Source of the DNA: an uncultured Lachnospiraceae bacterium
GTDB lineage: Bacteria; Bacillota; Clostridia; Lachnospirales; Lachnospiraceae
NCBI GenBank assembly: GCA_910586705.1
Contig: CAJUJK010000009.1
Location: 1 to 64,000 of the forward strand
Direction of reading: 5' to 3'
DNA length: 64,000 bases
The position numbers were made by a program, and so were the translations under genes. Of the stretch, positions 35,159 through 42,114 are shown one piece after another; the first letter of the stretch is position 1, and every line of letters begins with the position of its first letter. Under the pieces are notes generated by a model. The model was given only the letters and a program-made list of their open reading frames with translations. It had not been told where the DNA came from and ran no database searches.

Positions 35159-35707
35159 GTGTTTAACATCATAGTGGTTCTGCCAAAACCCGAGGACGCC
35201 AAAGGCATCCGCAATCTGCTTGTAAAGAACGGATTCCATGTAGACAGTGTGTGTACGACAGGTTCTCATGCACGCAGCAGAATGGACGATCTGAATGACG
35301 GGCTGGTGATTTGCAGTTACAGGATGTCCGATATGATGTACCATGAACTGCACGCCTGCCTTCCAAAGGGATTTGAGATGCTGCTGCTTGCTTCCGCAAA
35401 CGTCTTGCAGGAGTGTGACCTTCGCGATATTATGAGTCTTGCCATGCCGCTTAAGGTGCATGATCTGATCAACACGGTGGACATGATGGGGCAGGCGATT
35501 GAGCGGCGAAGGAGGCGGGAGAGACAGCGTCCCAGAGCGCGCAGCGAACAGGAGGAAGGTCTGATCAAGGAGGCAAAGGAGCTTTTGATGAACCGGAATC
35601 ACATGACAGAGGAGGAGGCGCACCGTTATCTGCAGAAATGCAGTATGGACAGCGGCACCAATCTGGTGGAGGAGGCGCAGATGGTTCTCGCCATGATGCG
35701 GACGTGA
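35159..35707 (+). CDS. ANTAR-domain RNA-binding response regulator
   Basis: Protein of 182 residues with a GTG start and a near-perfect AAGGAGGTGA site. The N-terminal part (about 1-120) is receiver-like but lacks the clear Asp-Asp/Asp-Lys set of a phosphorylated receiver (it begins FNIIVVLPKPEDAKGIRNLL). A basic linker RRRRRERQRPRARS leads to a C-terminal ANTAR domain (about 128-182, LIKEAKELLMNRNHMTEEEA). ANTAR proteins bind paired RNA hairpins and prevent termination, commonly in nitrogen-metabolism genes. The glnA leader terminator is the obvious candidate target. Confidence 0.88.
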   Translation: MFNIIVVLPKPEDAKGIRNLLVKNGFHVDSVCTTGSHARSRMDDLNDGLVICSYRMSDMMYHELHACLPKGFEMLLLASANVLQECDLRDIMSLAMPLKVHDLINTVDMMGQAIERRRRRERQRPRARSEQEEGLIKEAKELLMNRNHMTEEEAHRYLQKCSMDSGTNLVEEAQMVLAMMRT

Positions 35708-36022
35708 CGGGGCGGGTCATTTTGCGTCCATAGGGCGGATGCCCGGCATGAAATAGGTCGCCAGACAAAAGGCTGTTATCATCTGACGGTTTATGAATGG
35801 CACGGCTGAATTGCTAAGAAATTGGTACTGCCGTGTATATCAGTGTAGCATTTTTGCGGCGATAGATGTATACTTGAAGGAAAATTGGTAACAGTTCAGC
35901 CTAGGATTTTGCACTTGCCGCGGAGTCCATGAGAACAGGTAAAGGTTGAGAACTGTTTGCATTGTGCGATCTTTGGGGTTGGGCGATTGCCGCCGCATGG
36001 ATGCGCAAGAATGGAGATGGAC
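35708..36022. other. Intergenic region between the ANTAR gene and dapF
   Basis: 315 bases. It contains a possible hairpin CACGGC/GCCGTG (about 35799-35834, loop of 24) and repeat B copy 2 (35892-35955). No supported ORF besides dapF's upstream extension. Confidence 0.5.
35892..35955 (+). repeat. Structured repeat family B, copy 2
   Basis: Starts CAGTTCAGCCTAGGATTTTG. Compared with copy 1 (16583), the central stem is GGATTTTGC / GCGGAGTCC, keeping pairing through G-U and A-U replacements, and the outer stem is CAGCC/GGTTG. It lies about 67 bases before dapF. Confidence 0.7.
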
Positions 36023-36856
36023 ATGAAATTCACAAAAATGCAAGGCTGCGGTAACGATTATGTCTATGTGGACGGCAGCCGCGAACAGATACCACAGGAG
36101 GAGAAACCAGCGCTGGTGCGCCGTTTTAGCGACAGGCATTTCGGGATCGGCGGGGACGGGGTGATCTTTATCAACCCGTCAGACGAGGCGGATTTTGAGA
36201 TGGAGATGTACAATGCGGACGGCACCCGGGCGGAAATGTGCGGCAATGGCATCCGCTGTGTGGGAAAATTTGTTTATGACAAAGGGCTTACAGACAAAAC
36301 TGACATAACCGTCATAAGTGCGGGCAGCGTAAAATATCTGACACTTATTGTAAAAGAAGACAAAGTGGAGCAGGTAAAAGTCAATATGGGCGCGCCGGAG
36401 CTTAAGGCGGCGCTGGTGCCTGTTATCAGTGAGAACGAGAGGGCGATCAACGAGCCGATTTGTGTGCAGGGGAAAGACTATAAAATGACATGTGTGTCAA
36501 TGGGGAATCCCCACGCGGTGGTGTATCTTGACGACGTGGATTCCCTTGCCATAGAGGAGATTGGTCCCTGTTTTGAGAACCATGAACGGTTCCCGAGACG
36601 CACCAATACGGAGTTTGTGAAGGTGATTGACAGAAATACCGTGCAGATGCGTGTGTGGGAGCGCGGTACAGGGGAAACGCTTGCCTGCGGCACAGGTGCC
36701 TGCGCGGTTGCCGTGGCGTGTGTCCTAAATGGTCTGACGGAAGAGACGGTTACGGTTAAACTTCTCGGCGGCGATCTTGTCATTACATGGGACAGGGAGG
36801 CGGATGTGGTCTATATGACGGGACCCGCTGCGACGGTGTTTGAGGGTGAAGTATAA
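36023..36856 (+). CDS. dapF: Diaminopimelate epimerase
   Basis: Protein of 277 residues starting MKFTKMQGCGNDYVYVDG; GGAG lies a few bases upstream of the ATG at 36023. It has the two catalytic cysteines in MCGNGIRC and ACGTGACAVAVA and the substrate-binding GGDGVIFI. It converts LL-diaminopimelate to meso-diaminopimelate for lysine and peptidoglycan. dapL follows, so the two steps making and using LL-DAP are adjacent. Two copies of the dispersed palindrome lie inside the gene (36301, one mismatch; 36486, exact). Confidence 0.95.
   Translation: MKFTKMQGCGNDYVYVDGSREQIPQEEKPALVRRFSDRHFGIGGDGVIFINPSDEADFEMEMYNADGTRAEMCGNGIRCVGKFVYDKGLTDKTDITVISAGSVKYLTLIVKEDKVEQVKVNMGAPELKAALVPVISENERAINEPICVQGKDYKMTCVSMGNPHAVVYLDDVDSLAIEEIGPCFENHERFPRRTNTEFVKVIDRNTVQMRVWERGTGETLACGTGACAVAVACVLNGLTEETVTVKLLGGDLVITWDREADVVYMTGPAATVFEGEV
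36486..36499. repeat. 14-bp palindrome TGACA-N4-TGTCA (exact)
   Basis: TGACATGTGTGTCA within dapF. A near-match (TGACATAACCGTCA) is 185 bases upstream in the same gene. Confidence 0.6.
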
Positions 36857-36949
36857 GCGGGACGGTGCGGAACAGGGAAGGTTGTCTGTGGAACCCAGGG
36901 AGTTTACATCATATATCTCACAAATAAACAACGGAGGTTATTTTATATT

Positions 36950-38170
36950 ATGGTAAAAGTAAATGACAACTATCTGAAATTGCCCGGGAGCTACTTATTT
37001 TCTACGATTGGTAAGAAGGTGAATGCCTACGCGGCGGCTCACCCGGACAAAAAAATAATAAGGCTGGGGATCGGCGACGTGACGAAGCCGCTTACCCCGG
37101 CGATTATCAGCGCCCTCCACGGGGCGGTGGACGAGATGGCGGATGAGAAGACATTCCGCGGTTACGCGCCGGACTTGGGCTATGAGTTTCTGCGCACGGC
37201 GATTGCGGAGAACGATTACAGGGCGAGGGGCTGTCAGATTGATGCGGACGAAATTTTTGTCTCCGACGGGGCAAAGTGCGATTCCGGCAACATTCAGGAA
37301 ATTTTTGCCGTGGACAATAAGATTGCGGTCTGCGACCCTGTCTACCCGGTGTATGTGGACACCAACGTGATGGCGGGCAGAACAGGCGCTTACGATGAGA
37401 GCACGGGCAACTGGAGCGATGTGATTTACATGCCCTGCACGGCGGAAAACGGCTTTGCGCCGGAACTGCCAAAGACAGTGCCGGATCTGATTTATCTGTG
37501 CTTTCCGAACAATCCGACGGGTTCCACCATCACAAAGGGGCAGCTGCAGGAGTGGGTGGATTACGCCAACAAAAACGGCTCCGTCATTATCTACGACGCG
37601 GCTTACGAGGCATATATATCTGAGGCGGACGTGCCCCACAGCATTTACGAGTGCGAGGGGGCGAGAACCTGTGCCATCGAGCTTCGCTCTTTCTCGAAAA
37701 ATGCGGGCTTTACCGGCGTGCGTCTGGGCTTTACCGTGGTTCCAAAAGAACTGAAGGCGGGGGACGTGGCGCTTCACGGGCTCTGGGCAAGGCGGCACGG
37801 CACGAAGTACAACGGCGCGCCTTATATCATCCAGCGGGCAGGCGAGGCGGTCTACAGTGAAGCAGGTAAAAAAGAGACAAAAGAGCTGGTCGCTTATTAT
37901 ATGAAGAATGCCGCTTATATTCTGGAGGGTTTGAAAAGTGCGGGGTACACGGTTTCCGGCGGCGTCAATGCGCCTTATATCTGGCTGAAAGCGCCGAATG
38001 GCATGACGAGCTGGGAGTTTTTCGATTACCTGCTGGAGACAGCAAATGTGGTCGGCACGCCAGGGTCGGGCTTCGGACCGAGCGGCGAGACGTATTTCAG
38101 ACTGACGGCGTTTGGAAGTTACGAAAATACGGTGGAGGCTGTTGACCGGATTAAGAAGCTTGGAGCCTAG
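36950..38170 (+). CDS. dapL: LL-diaminopimelate aminotransferase
   Basis: Protein of 406 residues with an ACGGAGG site. Fold-type I PLP enzyme: LGIGDVTKPL, SDGAKCDSGNIQ, FPNNPTGSTI, and the PLP lysine in ELRSFSKNAGFTGVRLG. It makes LL-diaminopimelate directly from tetrahydrodipicolinate and glutamate, bypassing the succinylase/acetylase routes, as in many Clostridia. Placed after dapF with 93 bases between, likely one transcript. Confidence 0.95.
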   Translation: MVKVNDNYLKLPGSYLFSTIGKKVNAYAAAHPDKKIIRLGIGDVTKPLTPAIISALHGAVDEMADEKTFRGYAPDLGYEFLRTAIAENDYRARGCQIDADEIFVSDGAKCDSGNIQEIFAVDNKIAVCDPVYPVYVDTNVMAGRTGAYDESTGNWSDVIYMPCTAENGFAPELPKTVPDLIYLCFPNNPTGSTITKGQLQEWVDYANKNGSVIIYDAAYEAYISEADVPHSIYECEGARTCAIELRSFSKNAGFTGVRLGFTVVPKELKAGDVALHGLWARRHGTKYNGAPYIIQRAGEAVYSEAGKKETKELVAYYMKNAAYILEGLKSAGYTVSGGVNAPYIWLKAPNGMTSWEFFDYLLETANVVGTPGSGFGPSGETYFRLTAFGSYENTVEAVDRIKKLGA

Positions 38171-38299
38171 AACAATGTGATTTCGGGCGGGCAGCAAAGG
38201 TTTAATCCGGCGGCAGCCATCGAAAACAGGGATAGATTTGGAAATATATTTTTGCCTGAAAAAGGTCTTTGGATGATAAAAAAAGAAAGGTATCAGAAA

Positions 38300-38938
38300 A
38301 TGGACATATATTTGCTGCGGCACGGGGAGACAGACTGGAATAAAAAGCGGCTTTTACAGGGGCATACGGACATTCCGTTGAACGAAAAAGGAAAAATGCA
38401 GGTGGACGACACGGTGTGCAAGCTGCGTGCGCTCGGCGTGCGGATGGACGCCATTGTCTCAAGCCCCTTAAAGAGGGCGCGGGAGACAGCGGAGATCGCG
38501 GCGCACAGACTGGATTACCCGAAAGAGAAGATTGTCGTGGAAGAACTTCTCATCGAGCGCGGTTTTGGCGAAGGGGAAGGCATGTCGCTGGATGACATGA
38601 AGACAAAGTATCCCCAAGACGACTGCCCGGGCATGGAGTCCAAAGAGGAGCTGATCCGGCGCGCCGGACAGGCGTTCCAAAAAATAACGGGTGTTTTCTA
38701 CGATGCGGAGCGGATTCTTCTGACGGCGCACGGCGCGGTTTTGTTTGCGCTTCTGGAGGCGGTTTCGGAGGAACCGATTCCCTATACGGGGAGGGCGGCA
38801 TGTATCACGCAGGGCAGTATTTACCGGATCCGCAAGACGGACGACGGGATTTCCATTGCCGCGTATGACGGGGATACAGGCGGATTTACGGAGCTGGACG
38901 CGGACGGGATCGGGCGGTCGGCGAGAATATACTTATGA
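38300..38938 (+). CDS. Histidine phosphatase family protein
   Basis: Protein of 212 residues starting MDIYLLRHGETDWN. The start at 38300 is preferred over upstream in-frame ATGs, with AAAGAAAGG as site. It has the RHG motif with the phosphorylated His (about residue 8), SSPLKRARETAEI and a second catalytic His in LTAHGAVLFALLE. Such enzymes remove phosphate from small molecules; the substrate (for example a sugar phosphate or a cobalamin precursor) cannot be told. It is followed by a terminator. Confidence 0.85.
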   Translation: MDIYLLRHGETDWNKKRLLQGHTDIPLNEKGKMQVDDTVCKLRALGVRMDAIVSSPLKRARETAEIAAHRLDYPKEKIVVEELLIERGFGEGEGMSLDDMKTKYPQDDCPGMESKEELIRRAGQAFQKITGVFYDAERILLTAHGAVLFALLEAVSEEPIPYTGRAACITQGSIYRIRKTDDGISIAAYDGDTGGFTELDADGIGRSARIYL

Positions 38939-38980
38939 GAGCTGTCCCATGATGCAGTACGCGAGGCAAAAGGACGGCGT

Positions 38981-39029
38981 GTACGCGGTTCCTGTCACTT
39001 CTTTGCGGGAACAGCCGTTGTACTTTTTT
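38981..39029 (+). terminator. Intrinsic terminator after the phosphatase gene
   Basis: GTACGCGGTTC (38981-38991) pairs imperfectly with GAACAGCCGTTGTAC (39009-39023), followed by six T. Confidence 0.7.
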
Positions 39030-39061
39030 GCGTACACATCCTGTTTTTTGTAATAAAACAC

Positions 39062-39090
39062 TTGCATGTGGGAAAGAATTATGTTATACA
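39062..39090 (+). promoter_or_regulatory. Promoter of the aspS leader
   Basis: TTGCAT (39062-39067), a 17-base spacer, TATACA (39085-39090). Gives a leader of about 600 bases before aspS. Confidence 0.6.
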
Positions 39091-39215
39091 TGTATACAGG
39101 TATGAAGGAAAACGCTAGTGTACTGACATGTTCACTTTCAGTCAAATACTCGAAAGAACCTCGCCAAGTGTTTTCAAACTTCACACAAGAGAATGCGAAA
39201 GAGCAGCATTCTCTG

Positions 39216-39553
39216 CGAAATGCTATGAAGGAGACTCACCTTGAGGGAAGCGACAGGAATACGGCGTCACCGACTGAGAGCGCCGTTTGTGAAAGACAAG
39301 GATGGGAACACTCCGGAGCAGACTGTCTGAATTTTGTGATAAGGTATCATAGAGGAAAGATACTAAATATGACACAAGTGTCAATGACACGGATGTCATA
39401 AACAGGACTAGGGCAGTACGTGACACGCGTTAAGTGGTTGAGAGGGTAAGGCGAATCACATCTTGATTGAGATGGCGGCTTATCAATGCGGGTGGTACCG
39501 CGGATAATCAAAAATATCCGTCCCGGAATACAGCAATGTGTTCCGGGATTTTC
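39216..39553 (+). promoter_or_regulatory. T-box riboswitch leader of aspS
   Basis: The T-box core GGGTGGTACCGCGG is at about 39490-39503, followed by the terminator CCCGGAA...TTCCGGG with a T-rich tail (39521-39553). T-boxes read the charging state of a tRNA and allow read-through when it is uncharged. The downstream gene points to tRNA-Asp or tRNA-Asn. I could not fix Stem I or the specifier codon by eye; GAC triplets occur at several places. The 5' boundary is approximate. Confidence 0.85.
39370..39398. repeat. Tandem pair of the TGACA-N4-TGTCA palindrome
   Basis: TGACACAAGTGTCA (39370-39383) and TGACACGGATGTCA (39385-39398), two exact copies separated by one base, within the aspS leader upstream of the T-box core. 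Confidence 0.6.
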
Positions 39554-39556
39554 GCG

Positions 39557-39678
39557 TGTATAAGCAGAGTCAGAAGGCTTATGAAACATGAGCCATGCTT
39601 GCATGAGCGAATGTTTCGGAAGGCTTATGACGAGCAACGCGAATGAGAGATGCGGAGCATCTCGAATCTGCTTATACA
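39557..39678 (+). repeat. Structured dispersed repeat family A, copy 2
   Basis: TGTATAAGCAGA (39557-39568) pairs with TCTGCTTATACA (39667-39678). Inner hairpins ATGC-TT-GCAT and AGATGC-GGA-GCATCT match in position those of copy 1 (2967-3143) but with different, still paired, bases. It sits immediately after the T-box terminator and before aspS. Confidence 0.7.
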
Positions 39679-39706
39679 AGACACATTTATGAAGAGGAGA
39701 GGCGTT

Positions 39707-41458
39707 ATGACTATCAAAAACCAGTACAGGGACGTAACATTACGGGAAATCAGCGAGGGCGACATTGGCAGGGAGCTGCGCATGGCAGGCTGGATCGAGA
39801 ACATCAGGGATCACGGCGGCGTATCCTTTGTGGATCTGCGGGATATGTACGGTGTGCTGCAGGTGGTGATGCGGGACACTTCCCTCTTGGAAGGGCTATC
39901 CAAGGAGATGAGCGTTTCCATTGCGGGTCTGATCGAGAAGCGGGACGAGGAGACGTACAACCCCCGGATTCCCACGGGAACCATCGAGCTGGAAGCACAT
40001 AAAGTGGATGTGCTTGGCAGGGTTTACAGACAGCTTCCCTTTGAGATTATGACTTCCAGGGAAACGAGAGAGGATATGCGGCTGAAATACCGCTACCTCG
40101 ATCTGCGCAACCAGAAGGTGAAGGACAACATTATTTTCCGCTCCAGGGTGATTGCTTACCTGCGGGAGAAAATGACAGAGATGGGCTTTCTGGAGATTCA
40201 GACGCCGATTCTGTGTGCCTCATCCCCGGAGGGCGCCAGAGACTACATTGTACCTTCGAGGAAATATAAGGGCAAGTTTTACGCCTTGCCGCAGGCGCCT
40301 CAGCAGTTCAAACAGCTTCTGATGGTGTCGGGATTTGACAGGTATTTCCAGATCGCGCCCTGTTTCCGGGATGAGGACGCGAGGGCGGACCGCTCGCCGG
40401 GAGAATTTTACCAGCTGGACTTTGAGATGAGCTTCGCGACGCAGGAGGATGTGTTTGCGGTGGGCGAGGAGGTGCTCTCCGCCGTGTTTGAGAAATTTGC
40501 GCCGGAGGGGGCGGCTGTGACAAAAGCGCCTTATCCGATTATCAGCTATAAACAGGCGATGCTGGAGTTTGGCACGGATAAGCCGGATCTGCGCAATCCT
40601 TTGCGGATTATGGATCTGACAGACTTTTTTCAGACATGTACCTTCAAGCCTTTTCAGGGCAGGACGGTCCGGGCGATCAAGGTACACGCGGATATGTCCA
40701 AGGGCTTCCATGAGAAACTGCTAAAGTTTGCCACGGATATGGGCATGGGCGGTCTCGGTTATCTGGAAGTGGCGGAGGATCTGAGTTACAAGGGTCCCAT
40801 CGACAAGTTTATCCCGGAGGAGAAAAAGGGAGAACTTCGTGAACTGGCGGCTCTTGAGGCAGGCGATACGATTTTCTTTATCGCGGACAGGGAGGAGCGG
40901 GCAGCTTTCTATGCGGGGCAGCTGCGCACGGAGCTCGGACAGAAACTGGATCTATTGGAAAAGAATGCATACCGGTTCTGTTATATCAACGATTTTCCCA
41001 TGTTTGAGCGCGACCCGGAGACGAAACAGATCGGCTTTACCCACAATCCTTTTTCCATGCCGCAGGGCGGGCTGGAGGCGCTGAACACCATGGATCCGCT
41101 GGAGGTGCTGGCATACCAGTACGATATCGTCTGCAACGGCGTGGAGCTCTCCTCCGGCGCGGTGCGCAATCACGACATGGAGATCATGGAGAAGGCGTTT
41201 GCCATTGCGGGTTATGACGGGGAGACGCTGAAAACCAAGTTTGGCGCGCTGTACAATGCGTTCCAGTTCGGGGCACCGCCCCACGCGGGTATGGCGCCGG
41301 GCGTTGACCGTATGATTATGCTGCTCAGAAACGAGGAGAATATCAGGGAGGTGATCGCCTTCCCCATGAGCGGTTCTGCGCAGGATCTGATGTGCGGCGC
41401 GCCGGGGGATGTGACGGAGCAGCAGCTCAGGGAAGTGCATATTAAAGTGAGGGCGTAA
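39707..41458 (+). CDS. aspS: Aspartyl-tRNA synthetase, probably non-discriminating
   Basis: Protein of 583 residues, bacterial-type. Start at 39707 with GAGGAGAGG. N-terminal OB domain reads the anticodon; class II motifs include FLEIQTPILCASSPEGARDY, CFRDEDARADRSPGEFYQLD and GMAPGVDRMIMLL; the GAD insertion is present. Residue His36 in IRDHGGVSFVDLRD corresponds to the position where His marks relaxed enzymes that also charge tRNA-Asn, whereas Asp-specific enzymes usually have Leu. This fits the gatCAB genes directly downstream. Controlled by the T-box leader. Confidence 0.95.
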   Translation: MTIKNQYRDVTLREISEGDIGRELRMAGWIENIRDHGGVSFVDLRDMYGVLQVVMRDTSLLEGLSKEMSVSIAGLIEKRDEETYNPRIPTGTIELEAHKVDVLGRVYRQLPFEIMTSRETREDMRLKYRYLDLRNQKVKDNIIFRSRVIAYLREKMTEMGFLEIQTPILCASSPEGARDYIVPSRKYKGKFYALPQAPQQFKQLLMVSGFDRYFQIAPCFRDEDARADRSPGEFYQLDFEMSFATQEDVFAVGEEVLSAVFEKFAPEGAAVTKAPYPIISYKQAMLEFGTDKPDLRNPLRIMDLTDFFQTCTFKPFQGRTVRAIKVHADMSKGFHEKLLKFATDMGMGGLGYLEVAEDLSYKGPIDKFIPEEKKGELRELAALEAGDTIFFIADREERAAFYAGQLRTELGQKLDLLEKNAYRFCYINDFPMFERDPETKQIGFTHNPFSMPQGGLEALNTMDPLEVLAYQYDIVCNGVELSSGAVRNHDMEIMEKAFAIAGYDGETLKTKFGALYNAFQFGAPPHAGMAPGVDRMIMLLRNEENIREVIAFPMSGSAQDLMCGAPGDVTEQQLREVHIKVRA

Positions 41459-41468
41459 GGTTGTGATA

Positions 41469-41593
41469 GAGGAAATTTCATTTCTACGTCGCCGCGCTTC
41501 CGCTCCGCAAAACGCGTAGCAGCACTAAACTCGAAAAAACCTCGTTAAGTGCTGACGTGTTTTGAGGGGCTCCTTAAGAAATGAAATTTCCTC
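41469..41593. repeat. Long inverted repeat between aspS and gatC
   Basis: A perfect 17-bp pair: GAGGAAATTTCATTTCT (41469-41485) and AGAAATGAAATTTCCTC (41577-41593). Between them, ACTCGAAAAAACCTCGTTAAGTG resembles ACTCGAAAGAACCTCGCCAAGTG in the aspS leader (about 39150), so the two regions may share a repeat. No T run. Confidence 0.65.
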
Positions 41594-41650
41594 TTTATGA
41601 AACGCTATGAAGCAACGGACCAAATATGAAACCGTAGATAGGAGAGAAAA

Positions 41651-41944
41651 ATGGCAAATATCATAAGTTATGAAACAATCGAATATGTAGGGATTCTCGC
41701 AAAACTAGAATTGTCTGTGGAAGAAAAGGAGCAGGCGAAGGCGGATATGGGGCGGATGCTTGACTATATCGACAAGCTGGGCGAACTTGACACGACGGAT
41801 GTGGAGCCTATGTCCCATGTGTTCCCGGTGGAGAATGTGTTCCGGGAGGATGTGGTGACAAACGGGGATGAAAGAGAACGGCTGTTATCCAATGCGCCGC
41901 AGGAGAAGGATGGGATGTTTGTGGTGCCGCGGACGTTTGAATAA
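41651..41944 (+). CDS. gatC: Asp-tRNA(Asn)/Glu-tRNA(Gln) amidotransferase subunit C
   Basis: Protein of 97 residues with AGGAGAG before the ATG. Typical GatC: helical N-terminus (LAKLELSVEEKEQAKADMGR), the segment LDTTDVEPMSHVFP and the C-terminal FVVPRTFE. It wraps around GatA and stabilises the GatAB complex. First gene of gatCAB, following aspS with an inverted repeat in the gap. Confidence 0.95.
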   Translation: MANIISYETIEYVGILAKLELSVEEKEQAKADMGRMLDYIDKLGELDTTDVEPMSHVFPVENVFREDVVTNGDERERLLSNAPQEKDGMFVVPRTFE

Positions 41945-42114
41945 TGGGAATTTCCATGTCGCCGGATTCGGGTATTGCAAGCATGGGAGGATTAAGAACG
42001 GCGACAAAAGAAAGGGATGCCCATCTATTATAGAAAGAATTGGCTATCAATCAATGATGTGTGAAAGTAATGGCGGCACACACGATAGGAACGAGAAAGA
42101 CGGGGAAAAGATAT

